This document shows, in pieces, positions 8,063-16,952 of a DNA stretch of 64,000 nt. The notes beneath the pieces were generated by a model that was given only the letters and a program-made list of their open reading frames with translations, ran no database searches and was not told the DNA's origin. Source of the stretch: UBA5216 sp963924885 (GTDB lineage Bacteria > Pseudomonadota > Gammaproteobacteria > Burkholderiales > SG8-41); contig CAWUUY010000107.1 in assembly GCA_963924885.1 (NCBI GenBank), positions 10,733 through 74,732 of the forward strand, written 5' to 3'. Made by a program: the position numbers and the translations under genes. How positions within the stretch are numbered: the first letter of the stretch is position 1; each line of letters begins with the position of its first letter.

Positions 8063-9379
8063 TTACGCTTTGCGTGCGGCGCCCGCGTTGCCGATGGCAC
8101 CAATGGAGCCAATGGCACGGAAGCCAATATCCCGCCGCATCTGCATGCCGTCGAACTGGATTTGCGCGGCGATGTCGTAAGCGCGCTTTTGCGCGGTGCG
8201 TACGTTGTGGCCGAGCGCGGTGACGCATAACACGCGCCCGCCGCTCACGACAACCTGACCGCCATTCAATGTGGTGCCCGCGTGAAACACGTGGTAATCC
8301 TCGCCGGGCTCGCGTGCCTCTGGCAGGCCGTGTATCACATCGCCCTTGCGCGGATGGTCGGGGTAGCCGTTCGCGGCCTGCACCACGCCAAGCGCCACGC
8401 GCGGATCCCACTCGGCTTCGATTTTATCCAGCGTGCCATCGATCGCGTGTTCGAGCAACTCCATCAGATCGCTTTTCAGGCGCATCATAATGGGCTGGGT
8501 TTCGGGGTCACCCATGCGGCAGTTGAATTCGAGCGTGTTGACTTTGCCGTCTTTGGTAATCATCAGGCCGGCGTAAAGAAAACCGGTGTAGGGGATGCCG
8601 TCTTTTTCCATGCCCGCGAGCGTGGGCATGATGACTTCGCGCATCACCTTGGCGTGGATGGCGGGGGTGACCACCGGCGCGGGCGAGTAAGCGCCCATGC
8701 CGCCGGTGTTGGGGCCGAGGTCGCCGTCGCCCAGGCGTTTGTGATCCTGACTACTGGCCAAAGCCAGCGCATGTTTGCCCTCGGCGAGCACGATGAAGCT
8801 CGCTTCCTCGCCATCGAGAAACGCTTCGATCACGACCCTTGCGCCTGCCGCCCCCATTTTGTTGTCGATCAACATCATGTCCACTGCCGCGTGCGCTTCG
8901 GCAAGACTCATCGCAACCACCACGCCCTTGCCAGCGGCCAAGCCATCGGCCTTGATGACGATCGGCGCGCCTTGCTGGTCGATGTAGGCGTGCGCTGCTT
9001 GCACATCGCTAAACGTGGCGTAAGCGGCAGTGGGTATGCCATGGCGCAGCATGAAGCTCTTGGAAAAATCCTTGGAGCTTTCAAGCTGCGCGGCGGCTTG
9101 TGTCGGGCCGAAGATGCGCAGGCCCGCCGCGCGAAACGCATCCACCACGCCATCGGCGAGTGGTGCTTCGGGGCCGACGACCGTTAGTAAAATATTGTTT
9201 TTATTGACAAACCCTATAAGGTCGGCAGTGCGCGTAAGGGCGATATTTTCCAGGCCCTGTTCGCGCGCCGTGCCAGCGTTGCCGGGCGCGACATACACTT
9301 TTGTAACGCGTTCGGATTGCAGCAGGCGCCACGCCAGCGCGTGTTCGCGCCCGCCGGAACCGATGACGAGAATTTTCAT
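8063..9379 (-). CDS. purD: Phosphoribosylamine-glycine ligase (GAR synthetase)
   Basis: The start at ATG 9379 (MKILVIGSGGREHALAWRL) gives 438 residues; the upstream ATG at 9388 would overlap the purH stop. An ATP-grasp enzyme, it shows the N-domain glycine loop, KADGLAAGKGVVVA in the ATP-binding domain, the LGDGDLGPNTGGMGAYSP loop and the metal-binding EFNCRMGDPE. It joins glycine to phosphoribosylamine in purine synthesis. It lies 5 bases after purH. Residues near 60-75 (FVNKNNILLTVV) are written in AT-rich codons (AAT AAA AAC AAT ATT TTA CTA), unlike the rest of the gene. Confidence 0.97.
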   Translation of the reverse strand: MKILVIGSGGREHALAWRLLQSERVTKVYVAPGNAGTAREQGLENIALTRTADLIGFVNKNNILLTVVGPEAPLADGVVDAFRAAGLRIFGPTQAAAQLESSKDFSKSFMLRHGIPTAAYATFSDVQAAHAYIDQQGAPIVIKADGLAAGKGVVVAMSLAEAHAAVDMMLIDNKMGAAGARVVIEAFLDGEEASFIVLAEGKHALALASSQDHKRLGDGDLGPNTGGMGAYSPAPVVTPAIHAKVMREVIMPTLAGMEKDGIPYTGFLYAGLMITKDGKVNTLEFNCRMGDPETQPIMMRLKSDLMELLEHAIDGTLDKIEAEWDPRVALGVVQAANGYPDHPRKGDVIHGLPEAREPGEDYHVFHAGTTLNGGQVVVSGGRVLCVTALGHNVRTAQKRAYDIAAQIQFDGMQMRRDIGFRAIGSIGAIGNAGAARKA

Positions 9380-9384
9380 GGCGA

Positions 9385-10980
9385 TCAATGGCGGAAATGC
9401 CGCACGCCGGTATACACCATGGCGATGCCGTGCTCATCGGCGGCGGCCACCACTTCGTCGTCGCGGATGCTGCCGCCGGGTTGAATGATTGCCTTGGCGC
9501 CCGCCTCGGCCACCACATCAACGCCGTCGCGGAACGGGAAAAACGCGTCGGAGGCCACCACCGACCCTTGCAGCGTGAGCTTGGCGTTGGCCGCCTTGAT
9601 CGAGGCGATGCGCGCGGAATCGATGCGGCTCATCTGCCCCGCGCCCACGCCCAGCGTTTGCCCATTGCCGCAAAACACGATGGCGTTGGATTTCACATAC
9701 TTGGCCACGCGCCACGCGAACAGCAGGTTGGATAATTGTTGCGGCGTGGGCTTGAGCTTGCTCACCACTTTGACATCGGCGGCGGTGATGACCTTGTTGT
9801 CCGCGGATTGAATCAGCAGTCCGGAGCCGATGCGCTTGGTGTCGTGCATATTGCGGCCCTGATCCCATGCCGTCGCGGCGCCGGGCATGATGCCGGCTAG
9901 CGAAATTTCCAACACGCGTACATTGGCCTTGCCCGCGATGATCTTGAGCGCGTCGTCGGAATACGCCGGCGCAATCAGCACTTCGACAAACATTTTTGCC
10001 ACTGCTTGCATGGCAGCCGCATCAAGGGGCCGGTTGAAGGCCACGATGCCGCCGAACGCGGACGTGGGGTCGGTGGCCAGCGCCTTGGCATAGGCTTCCG
10101 CGCCATCACGCCCCACCGCCACGCCGCACGGGTTGGCATGTTTCACGATAACGCACGCGGGCTCGTCGAACGATTTGACGCATTCCCACGCCGCATCGGC
10201 ATCGGCGATGTTGTTGTAGGAGAGTTCCTTACCCTGCATTTGCTTCGCCGTTACCAACGAACCCGGCGCGGGATGCAGATCGCGGTACAGCGCCGCGTGC
10301 TGATGCGGGTTTTCGCCGTAGCGCAAATCCTGCACCTTCACGAATCGCCCGTTGGCCTGCGCGGGAAATTCGCCGCGCGTGCCGTCCGGCTCAGGAGACG
10401 ACAGCGACGACAGATAATCGCTGATCGCCGCGTCGTAATTGGAAATGCGGTTAAACGCCGTCACCGCAAGCGCAAAACGCGTGGCGTCCGACAGCGCGCC
10501 GCTGCGTTTGATTTCATCCAGCACGTTTTGATACTGCGCGGCATCGGTCACCACGCCCACGCCGCGCCAGTTTTTTGCGGCGGAACGCACCATGGCCGGG
10601 CCGCCGATATCGATATTTTCGATGGCGTTTTCCAGCGTGCAATCCGCCTTGGCGACGGTACTTTCAAACGGGTACAGATTCACCACCAGCAAATCGATGA
10701 GCGGGATGCCCGCGTCGGCAATCGCTTTAAGATGCGCCGCATCGTCGCGCCGCGCCAGCAGGCCGCCGTGGATTTTGGGATGCAGCGTTTTTACGCGGCC
10801 ATCGAGCATTTCGGGAAAGCCGGTGTAGTCGGCGACCTCGGTGACCGCGAGTCCGGCATCGGCGAGCAGTTTGGCGGTGCCGCCGGTGGAGAGCAACGAC
10901 ACGCCCAGCGCCGCGAGGCCGCGAGCGAAGTCCACCAGCCCGGTTTTGTCGGAAACGCTCAGTAGCGCCTGCTTGATCAC
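9385..10980 (-). CDS. purH: Bifunctional AICAR formyltransferase / IMP cyclohydrolase
   Basis: With 531 residues it is full length. The N-terminal MGS-like cyclohydrolase domain begins LLSVSDKTGLVDFARGLAAL and carries STGGTAKLL and GRVKTLHPKIHGG. The C-terminal transformylase has LRYGENPHQ, KHANPCGVAVG and SDAFFPFRDGVD. Together they carry out the last two steps of IMP synthesis. The gene stands 32 bases after fis and 5 before purD, forming a purine pair within the dusB-fis run, which is a common betaproteobacterial order. Confidence 0.97.
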   Translation of the reverse strand: MIKQALLSVSDKTGLVDFARGLAALGVSLLSTGGTAKLLADAGLAVTEVADYTGFPEMLDGRVKTLHPKIHGGLLARRDDAAHLKAIADAGIPLIDLLVVNLYPFESTVAKADCTLENAIENIDIGGPAMVRSAAKNWRGVGVVTDAAQYQNVLDEIKRSGALSDATRFALAVTAFNRISNYDAAISDYLSSLSSPEPDGTRGEFPAQANGRFVKVQDLRYGENPHQHAALYRDLHPAPGSLVTAKQMQGKELSYNNIADADAAWECVKSFDEPACVIVKHANPCGVAVGRDGAEAYAKALATDPTSAFGGIVAFNRPLDAAAMQAVAKMFVEVLIAPAYSDDALKIIAGKANVRVLEISLAGIMPGAATAWDQGRNMHDTKRIGSGLLIQSADNKVITAADVKVVSKLKPTPQQLSNLLFAWRVAKYVKSNAIVFCGNGQTLGVGAGQMSRIDSARIASIKAANAKLTLQGSVVASDAFFPFRDGVDVVAEAGAKAIIQPGGSIRDDEVVAAADEHGIAMVYTGVRHFRH

Positions 10981-11012
10981 GCCTCACTCCTCACGCTTCA
11001 AGCCTCACGAAC

Positions 11013-11288
11013 TTAGAACTTGATGCCATGCACTTTCATTTTTTTGCGCAGGGTGTTGCGATTCAGCCCCAGCATCTGCGCGGCGTGGGTTTGATTGCCG
11101 CGCACGCGTGTCAATACCGATTCCAGCAGCGGTTTCTCGACACAGTTAATCACCATGTCGTACACGCCGCTGGCTTTCTCCCCGTCCAGATCCTGGAAAT
11201 ACCCTTCGATGGCCTTGCGCACGGTGCGGGCCATGTCGCCGTCGTTGATCGGGCTCAACGGGTTTGCGTGGTTCATCCGGTTTATCAT
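11013..11288 (-). CDS. fis: Fis family nucleoid-associated DNA-binding protein
   Basis: The product is 91 residues with the Fis core: a beta-hairpin/helix A region with DMVINCVEKPLLESVLTRV, and a C-terminal helix-turn-helix, NQTHAAQMLGLNRNTLRKKM (about 67-86). Its start codon overlaps the dusB stop (ATGA), so the two are co-translated; dusB-fis pairing is conserved in Proteobacteria. An internal ATG at 11276 is an alternative start. Fis bends DNA and adjusts transcription and recombination with growth phase. Confidence 0.94.
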   Translation of the reverse strand: MINRMNHANPLSPINDGDMARTVRKAIEGYFQDLDGEKASGVYDMVINCVEKPLLESVLTRVRGNQTHAAQMLGLNRNTLRKKMKVHGIKF

Positions 11289-12292
11289 GCCGAGAGATCC
11301 TCACTGTAGATCAGGTGTTGGCTTCGATCCGCAAGTTCGTTGAAGAACGCGTGGACCGCCTCTAGTTGTTCCTGGCAAGTTTCAAGCTGGTTCATCGCAT
11401 GACGAAACGCAGCCGATCCGGCCAGCCCCTTGCTATACCACGAGATATGCTTGCGAGCCACGCGCACACCGCGTTGCTCGCCGTAAAAACCATACAGATC
11501 CTGCAGGTGCGCCACCAGCACGCGGTGGATCTCCCGCACTTCCGGCGGCGGCAAATGCGTGCCAGTGTCGAGAAAGTGCGTGATCTCGCGAAACATCCAC
11601 GGGCGACCTTGCGCGGCGCGGCCGATCATCACCGCATCGGCCTGGGTGTATTCGAGCACGTGCTTAACTTGCTCCGGCGTGCTGATGTCGCCGTTGGCGA
11701 TCACCGGGATGCCGATTTCGGATTTAACCAAGGCGATGGTGTCGTATTCCGCCTCGCCGCTGAAACCACAGGCGCGCGTGCGGCCATGGATCGCCAGCGC
11801 CTGGATGCCCGATTTCTCAGCGATCTTCGCGACCGTCACGGCGTTTTTGCTGCCTTGATCCCAGCCGGTACGAATTTTCAGCGTCACCGGCACATCCACC
11901 GCGTTGACCACCGCCTGAAGGATGCGGCTGACCAGCGGCTCGTCTTTCAGCAGCGCGGAGCCCGCCATTACGTTGCAGACTTTTTTTGCCGGGCAACCCA
12001 TGTTGATGTCGATAATCTGCGCGCCGTTATCGACATTCAAGCGCGCGGCATCGGCGAGCATCTGCGGATCAGCGCCGGCGATCTGCACCGAGATCGGATC
12101 GACTTCGCCTTCGTGATCGGCGCGGCGGCGGGTTTTTTCCGACCCCCACAGCAATGAATTGCTTGCCACCATTTCCGACACCGCCATGCCCGCGCCCATC
12201 AGCTTGCACAATTGACGGAACGGCCGGTCGGTGACCCCTGCCATCGGCGCCACCACCAGCTTGTTCTTCAATTTGTGTTTGCCGATTTGCAT
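11285..12292 (-). CDS. dusB: tRNA-dihydrouridine synthase B
   Basis: The start at ATG 12292 (MQIGKHKLKNKLVVAPMAG) gives 335 residues; the longer open frame to 12418 has no family support. It is an FMN TIM-barrel with VVAPMAGVTDRPFR, the catalytic-Cys segment NMGCPAKKVCN, GSALLKD, KIRTGWD, IHGRTR and the phosphate-binding GDISTPEQ. It reduces specific uridines in the tRNA D-loop. It heads the fis-purH-purD-hemF run, and the 331-base gap upstream should hold the promoter. Confidence 0.96.
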   Translation of the reverse strand: MQIGKHKLKNKLVVAPMAGVTDRPFRQLCKLMGAGMAVSEMVASNSLLWGSEKTRRRADHEGEVDPISVQIAGADPQMLADAARLNVDNGAQIIDINMGCPAKKVCNVMAGSALLKDEPLVSRILQAVVNAVDVPVTLKIRTGWDQGSKNAVTVAKIAEKSGIQALAIHGRTRACGFSGEAEYDTIALVKSEIGIPVIANGDISTPEQVKHVLEYTQADAVMIGRAAQGRPWMFREITHFLDTGTHLPPPEVREIHRVLVAHLQDLYGFYGEQRGVRVARKHISWYSKGLAGSAAFRHAMNQLETCQEQLEAVHAFFNELADRSQHLIYSEDLSA

Positions 12293-12623
12293 GCGCACAA
12301 AAAATAAAATGGCCCACCGGGAAGGACGCGATTCTAATCCCGTGCGTGCGCATTGCAAAGGGAAAATTGCTTGTTTTTTACGCAACGCGAATCGCGTCGG
12401 CGCGGACGCCACACCCAAAATTTTCCGCGCCGGAAACCTGCTGTAATCCTAGACACTTAGCGGCAATTGTTCGTGCGCCATCTACGTACATCACGCTATG
12501 CGCTTGAGTGAAGTGCCCTTTTGATTCGGCACGCGACGCCAGTGAAAAATATTGCCGTGTACTATTGCAAACCGGCGCGGTTATGGTAGGCGCTGCGCGG
12601 CGGTTCGCCGCGCGAAGACAAAG
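12293..12623. other. Intergenic region upstream of dusB
   Basis: This 331-base gap separates the ubiH-type gene's end from the dusB start; both genes are on the minus strand. It has no convincing open frame. It should contain the dusB operon promoter, but I cannot point to a confident -35/-10 pair. An 8-bp GC hairpin lies at its far end (12595-12613). Confidence 0.5.
12595..12613 (-). terminator. GC-rich hairpin just after the ubiH-type gene
   Basis: The arms GCGCGGCG (12595-12602) and CGCCGCGC (12606-12613) are separated by three bases and lie 11 bases past the stop of the minus-strand gene. There is no following U-tract on that strand, so it is at best a weak or factor-assisted terminator, or an mRNA-stabilising stem. 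Confidence 0.35.
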
Positions 12624-13856
12624 CTAACCGCGCGCGCCGAAGATCATGCGCCGCGCGAGATAATTTCGCGCCGGCGCGAGGGCGCCCAGCAGCGTCATCC
12701 CCACACCGCGCGCCGCGCGCAACGGAAAAATATCGTTTGAAAACAACTGCACCAAGCCGTGCGTTGCCGCGATGGTGGCGTAGCGGTCGATGCGGCGGCC
12801 GGCGTGATAGCGATGCAAAACTTGACGCAAGCGCTCGCTATCGCCGCAGTTCAGATTGCGTGCCGGTATCACGCGCAACATTTGTGCGAGCTCCCAAGCG
12901 TCACGCAGCCCCAGATTAAAACCCTGCCCCGCCACCGGATGCAGGGTTTGCGCGGCGTTACCGATGGTGACAATGCCCGGCGCGCCATCCCGTGCGGCAG
13001 AATGCAACGATAAGCGCAAAGATAAGGCGTGACACGCGCGGCGCGTCACGCCGGTGAAATCGCCCAGGCGGCCGCCGAAGGCCTCGCGCAACGCGGCAAG
13101 GAAGGTGGCCGCATCGGCATCGCGCAGCGTCTCTGCGCGCGCCGGCTTGAGCGTCCACACCAGCGCCATCTCTTGATCGAAGGGCAGCAAGGCCAGCGGG
13201 CCGTCGGGCGTGAATCGTTCGTACGCCACATGCCGGTGCGGCAAGGAGGTGCTGACGCGCGCGGTCAAGGCAAGTTGTGCGTAGTCTATGGTTTTGGGCG
13301 ATGCAAGGCCGTCAATGTCGCCGCCGTCGGCGATCACCACCAGGCGCGCGGTCAACGATGCGGCTGCGCCGTCACAGGTGTAATCGATGCGCCTGAATTC
13401 GCCGTCACGCGACAGCGCAGTGGCGCGCACACCGCTACGGTAATCGCAACCCGTAGTGCGAGCCGCCATTGCTAGCGATAAAAATATATCATTAAAATCA
13501 TATACATAACCTAATTGCGGTACATCGGCATCGGCGGCGCTCAGCGCCACGCGGCCAAAGCCGCCGCGCTGCGACACATGAACGTGGTCAATCGCGGTGC
13601 CGCTGGCTTTGCGGTTCAATGCCTGCCACGCATTGAATCGTTCCAGCAACAAGCGGCTGCCGTACGACAAGGCGATGGGCCGCGGATCCGCGCCGCCGGT
13701 AGTGATTTGGGTGGTTTGTGCGCGCGCTTCGAGTACGGTGATACGCGGGCGGCTGTTGTCCGTGTCCTCCGCGTGACTATTTATAAGGGCCAGTGCCAAC
13801 GCCGCGCCCACCGGTCCGCCGCCGATGATGGCGATATCGGTGTCGGGCGTCATCAC
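12624..13856 (-). CDS. ubiH: UbiH/UbiF/COQ6-type FAD-dependent ubiquinone biosynthesis hydroxylase
   Basis: The product has 410 residues. The FAD-binding glycine motif is IIGGGPVGAALALAL near the N-terminus, the GD-like motif is VIADGGDIDG, and the C-terminal flavin segment is GNAAQTLHPVAGQGFNLGLRDAWEL. The family hydroxylates the ubiquinone ring at the membrane. Several paralogues (UbiH, UbiF, UbiI, UbiM) look alike, so the exact position hydroxylated is uncertain; pepP as neighbour favours UbiH. It starts 2 bases after the pepP stop. A short segment near residues 118-132 (GYVYDFNDIFLSLA) uses AT-rich codons unlike the rest of the gene. Confidence 0.85.
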   Translation of the reverse strand: MMTPDTDIAIIGGGPVGAALALALINSHAEDTDNSRPRITVLEARAQTTQITTGGADPRPIALSYGSRLLLERFNAWQALNRKASGTAIDHVHVSQRGGFGRVALSAADADVPQLGYVYDFNDIFLSLAMAARTTGCDYRSGVRATALSRDGEFRRIDYTCDGAAASLTARLVVIADGGDIDGLASPKTIDYAQLALTARVSTSLPHRHVAYERFTPDGPLALLPFDQEMALVWTLKPARAETLRDADAATFLAALREAFGGRLGDFTGVTRRACHALSLRLSLHSAARDGAPGIVTIGNAAQTLHPVAGQGFNLGLRDAWELAQMLRVIPARNLNCGDSERLRQVLHRYHAGRRIDRYATIAATHGLVQLFSNDIFPLRAARGVGMTLLGALAPARNYLARRMIFGARG

Positions 13857-13858
13857 GT

Positions 13859-15160
13859 TCAGCGCTCGGCCATCAGCGCTTCAATGTCGCGCACGGATTT
13901 GGGTGCGGCGATGGTGAGTATGTCGCATCCGCCGGCGGTGACCGCCACGTCGTCTTCGATGCGCACGCCGATGTGGGCGAATTCCGCCGGCACGTTTTCC
14001 GCCGGGCGGATGTAGCAGCCCGGCTCCACCGTCAGCACCATGCCCGGCTGCAATACGCGCCACTGTCCATCGCGTTTGTAGTCGCCGGCGTCGTGGACAT
14101 CCAGCCCCAGCCAGTGGCCGGTGCGGTGCATATAGAACTGGCGGTAGGTTTCTTTTTCCAGCACCTCCGCCAGACTGCCGGTAAGTAATTTCAAATCGAT
14201 GAAACCTTGCGCCAGTACTTTCACCGCCGCGTCGTGCGGCGCATTCCAGGTGTTGCCCGGCTTCACTTCGGCTATCGCCGCGGCCTGCACCGCCAGCACC
14301 AATTCGTACACCGCCTTTTGCGGGCCGCTGAAACGGCCATTGACCGGAAACGTGCGCGTGATATCCGAGGCGTAGCCGTCCAGCTCGCAACCGGCGTCGA
14401 TCAGCAGCAGATCGCCGTCTTTCAGCGTGGCGTCGTTGGCCACGTAATGCAGCACGCAGGCGTTGGCGCCTGACGCTACGATGGAGGTATAGGCTGGCGC
14501 TTGCGCGCCCAAGCGGCGAAACTCATGCAGTAACTCCGCTTCGATTTGATATTCGGTCACGCCGGGCCGCGCGGCGCGCATCGCGCGCGCGTGCGCGCCG
14601 GTGGAAATGTCCGCCGCGCGGCGCATGGAGGCCAGTTCATCCGCGTCTTTAATCAGCCGCAAGTCGTCGAGCACGGTATGCACATCGGCGATATTGCGCG
14701 GCGCAGCGACACCGGTGCGCGCGCGGTTACGCACTTCATTCACCCAGCCCAGCACACGCGCATCCCACGCGGCGTCGCCGCCGAGGTGCGCGTACACCGC
14801 CGCTTGATCCGCCAGCAGGTCGGGTATCATTTTGTCGAGATCGCTGAAAGCGTGGGCTTCATCAAAGCCGAAGGTTACTTTCGCCGCGTCCGGGCCGTGG
14901 CGAAAGCCATCCCAGATTTCGCGCTCGGTGTTTTTTTCACGGCAAAACAGCAGAGCGCGCGGCTTTTCACCCGCCACTACGACCAGCACGGCTTCCGGCT
15001 CGGTAAATCCGCTGAGGTGATAAAAATAACTGTCGTAGCGATACGGGTAGTGCGCGTCGCGGTTACGCGTGCGTTCCGGCGCGGTGGGCACAATGGCGAC
15101 ACCTTTGCCGATCAGTTGTGCCAGTTTTGCGCGGCGGCGGAGGTAGGGCGCAGTGTTCAT
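13859..15160 (-). CDS. pepP: Xaa-Pro aminopeptidase (aminopeptidase P)
   Basis: The product is 433 residues with the AMP N-terminal domain (RDAHYPYRYDSYFYHLSGF) and the creatinase-fold metallopeptidase domain. Metal ligands are visible in LLIDAGCELDGYASDITRTFPV (two Asp), HRTGHWLGLDVHDAG (His), VLTVEPGCYI (Glu) and GVRIEDDVAV (Glu). It removes N-terminal residues before proline and is cytoplasmic. It sits between murU (10-base gap) and the ubiH-type gene (2-base gap) in a four-gene run from amgK. Confidence 0.95.
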   Translation of the reverse strand: MNTAPYLRRRAKLAQLIGKGVAIVPTAPERTRNRDAHYPYRYDSYFYHLSGFTEPEAVLVVVAGEKPRALLFCREKNTEREIWDGFRHGPDAAKVTFGFDEAHAFSDLDKMIPDLLADQAAVYAHLGGDAAWDARVLGWVNEVRNRARTGVAAPRNIADVHTVLDDLRLIKDADELASMRRAADISTGAHARAMRAARPGVTEYQIEAELLHEFRRLGAQAPAYTSIVASGANACVLHYVANDATLKDGDLLLIDAGCELDGYASDITRTFPVNGRFSGPQKAVYELVLAVQAAAIAEVKPGNTWNAPHDAAVKVLAQGFIDLKLLTGSLAEVLEKETYRQFYMHRTGHWLGLDVHDAGDYKRDGQWRVLQPGMVLTVEPGCYIRPAENVPAEFAHIGVRIEDDVAVTAGGCDILTIAAPKSVRDIEALMAER

Positions 15161-15170
15161 GGTGCGATGA

Positions 15171-15860
15171 TTATAGCGCCGGCGGGCTATGCATCAGGCG
15201 GGCATCCAGTTCCGCCAGCCGCCCCGGCGTGCCGACGTCGTTCCACACGCCGCGAAAATGTTCGCCCGACACGCGGCCTTCGGCGATGGGTTGGGTGAGT
15301 TGCGCCGCCAGCCTTGCCTTGTCACCACGCCTGACGCCCGCGAACAACGCCGGGTGGTAGGCGCCGATGCCGCTGAACGTGAGCCGCGGCTCGTCCGCAC
15401 CAACCACGCCGTCGCGCAACCCAAAATCGCCTTGGCGGTGTTGCGCTGGGTTGTTGACCAGCACCAGATGCGCGGGCTGGCGCGCGGTGAGCGTTTGCGC
15501 GCGCGCGGCCAACGCCGCAACATCGTAGTCACTGTAGACGTCGCTGTTGACCACCAGAAACGGCTGCTCGTCCAACAACGGCAACGCCCACGCGATGCCG
15601 CCGGCGGTCTCCAGGGCTTCGCGTTCAAACGAGTACGTGATGCGCACGCCGTAGGCCGCGCCGTTACCCAAGGCCTGTTCAATCTGCCCGGCGAGGTGCG
15701 ACACATTGACCACCACGTCCGTGACGCCCACGCGCTGGAGACGGGCTATCGCCCATACAATTAGCGGCTTGCCGCCCACCCTCAGCAGCGGCTTGGGCGT
15801 GGTGTCGGTGAGCGGGCGCATACGTTCGCCGCGCCCCGCCGCCAGTATCATTGCTTTCAT
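15171..15860 (-). CDS. murU: N-acetylmuramate alpha-1-phosphate uridylyltransferase
   Basis: A 229-residue nucleotidyltransferase opening with AMILAAGRGERMRPLTDTTPKPLL, the UTP-binding signature, then NVSHLAGQI and VVNSDVYSDYD with the metal-binding Asp. It makes UDP-MurNAc from MurNAc-1-phosphate in the peptidoglycan-recycling bypass known from Pseudomonas. Its start overlaps the end of amgK by one base, matching the known AmgK-MurU partnership. Confidence 0.92.
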   Translation of the reverse strand: MKAMILAAGRGERMRPLTDTTPKPLLRVGGKPLIVWAIARLQRVGVTDVVVNVSHLAGQIEQALGNGAAYGVRITYSFEREALETAGGIAWALPLLDEQPFLVVNSDVYSDYDVAALAARAQTLTARQPAHLVLVNNPAQHRQGDFGLRDGVVGADEPRLTFSGIGAYHPALFAGVRRGDKARLAAQLTQPIAEGRVSGEHFRGVWNDVGTPGRLAELDARLMHSPPAL

Positions 15861-16867
15861 CAGAAGGTGTAGCCGATGCTGTGCGCGCGGCCTTCAAGCT
15901 CATCCAGTAACTGGGCCAGCGGGCCCAGTTCGCGGTAACGCGCGCTCACACGCCGCGCGTAGGCGATGAAGCGCGGCGTGTCTTTCAGGTAATGCGGCTT
16001 GCCGTCGCGATAGTTGATGCGCGCGAAAATGCCCAGCACCTTGATGTGCCGTTGAAGGCCCATCCATTCGACATCGCGCCAGAAGGTGCCGAAATCGGCA
16101 TTCACCGGCAAGCCCGCCGCCTTGGCGCGCTCCCAGTAGCGGATCACCCAATCGAGCTCGCGTTCTTCCGGCCAGCTCACGAAGGCATCGCGAAACAGCG
16201 ATGCCACGTCATAGGTGATCGGGCCGTACACCGCGTCCTGGAAATCCAGCATGCCGGGATTCGGCGTCGATAACATCAGATTGCGCGGCATATAATCGCG
16301 ATGCACATAGACCGAGGGCTGCGCCAGCGCGGCATCGATCAGCAGCTTGGCCGCGCCGTGAAAGATCGCACGTTGCGTGCTGGTCAACGCGGTTTGCAAG
16401 TGTTTGCCGACGTACCAGTCGGGAAACAAATCGATTTCGCGCTGGAGTAACGCCGCATCGTACGGCGGCAACACGCCGGGGCGGCTGGCGCGCTGCCAGG
16501 TAATCAACGCGTCGATGGCGTCGCTGAACAAGGCATCGGTGTTGTCGGCATCGAATCCGTTTAAAAACGTGGTCGTGCCCAGATCGGTGAGCAGCAAAAA
16601 TCCGCGCTCGAGGTCCTGCGCCACCACTTGCGGCACATTCAGGCCCGCCTCGCGCATCAGCGCGGCCACTTTTACAAACGGGCGGCAATCCTCTTGGGGC
16701 GGCGGCGCATCCATGGCGATCCAGGTCTGCCCATTTTGGGTGACCCGAAAGTAACGCCGAAAACTGGCGTCCGCCGAAGCCGGGGCAAGGGAAAACACGT
16801 TTGCTTTGAAGAAGTTACCCGCGAGCCACGCGTGTAGCTCCGTCAGCCGGGCATCATTTTCCGACAA
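15860..16867 (-). CDS. amgK: N-acetylmuramate/N-acetylglucosamine kinase
   Basis: An aminoglycoside-phosphotransferase-fold kinase of 335 residues. The catalytic loop is YVHRDYMPRNLML and the metal-binding segment is GMLDFQDAVYGPITYDVASLF. It phosphorylates the anomeric carbon of MurNAc or GlcNAc released from cell-wall turnover, feeding MurU. It heads amgK-murU-pepP-ubiH and diverges from lptD across 85 bases, where both promoters should lie. Confidence 0.92.
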   Translation of the reverse strand: MSENDARLTELHAWLAGNFFKANVFSLAPASADASFRRYFRVTQNGQTWIAMDAPPPQEDCRPFVKVAALMREAGLNVPQVVAQDLERGFLLLTDLGTTTFLNGFDADNTDALFSDAIDALITWQRASRPGVLPPYDAALLQREIDLFPDWYVGKHLQTALTSTQRAIFHGAAKLLIDAALAQPSVYVHRDYMPRNLMLSTPNPGMLDFQDAVYGPITYDVASLFRDAFVSWPEERELDWVIRYWERAKAAGLPVNADFGTFWRDVEWMGLQRHIKVLGIFARINYRDGKPHYLKDTPRFIAYARRVSARYRELGPLAQLLDELEGRAHSIGYTF

Positions 16868-16952
16868 AGCTTGGATTGCCTAAAGTTGGGAATTATGCGA
16901 TTTTAGCACCTCACTCCGTTTTGCCCGCAACGTTCGTAACCCCCTTCCCCGC

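Noticed and set aside
8282..9187. Plus-strand open frame of 301 codons opposite purD
   Set aside because: Shadow of the GC-rich purD gene; no family signal.
10006..10965. Long plus-strand open frame (319 codons) opposite purH
   Set aside because: It is the mirror frame of a clear PurH; its translation is Arg/His-rich without domains.
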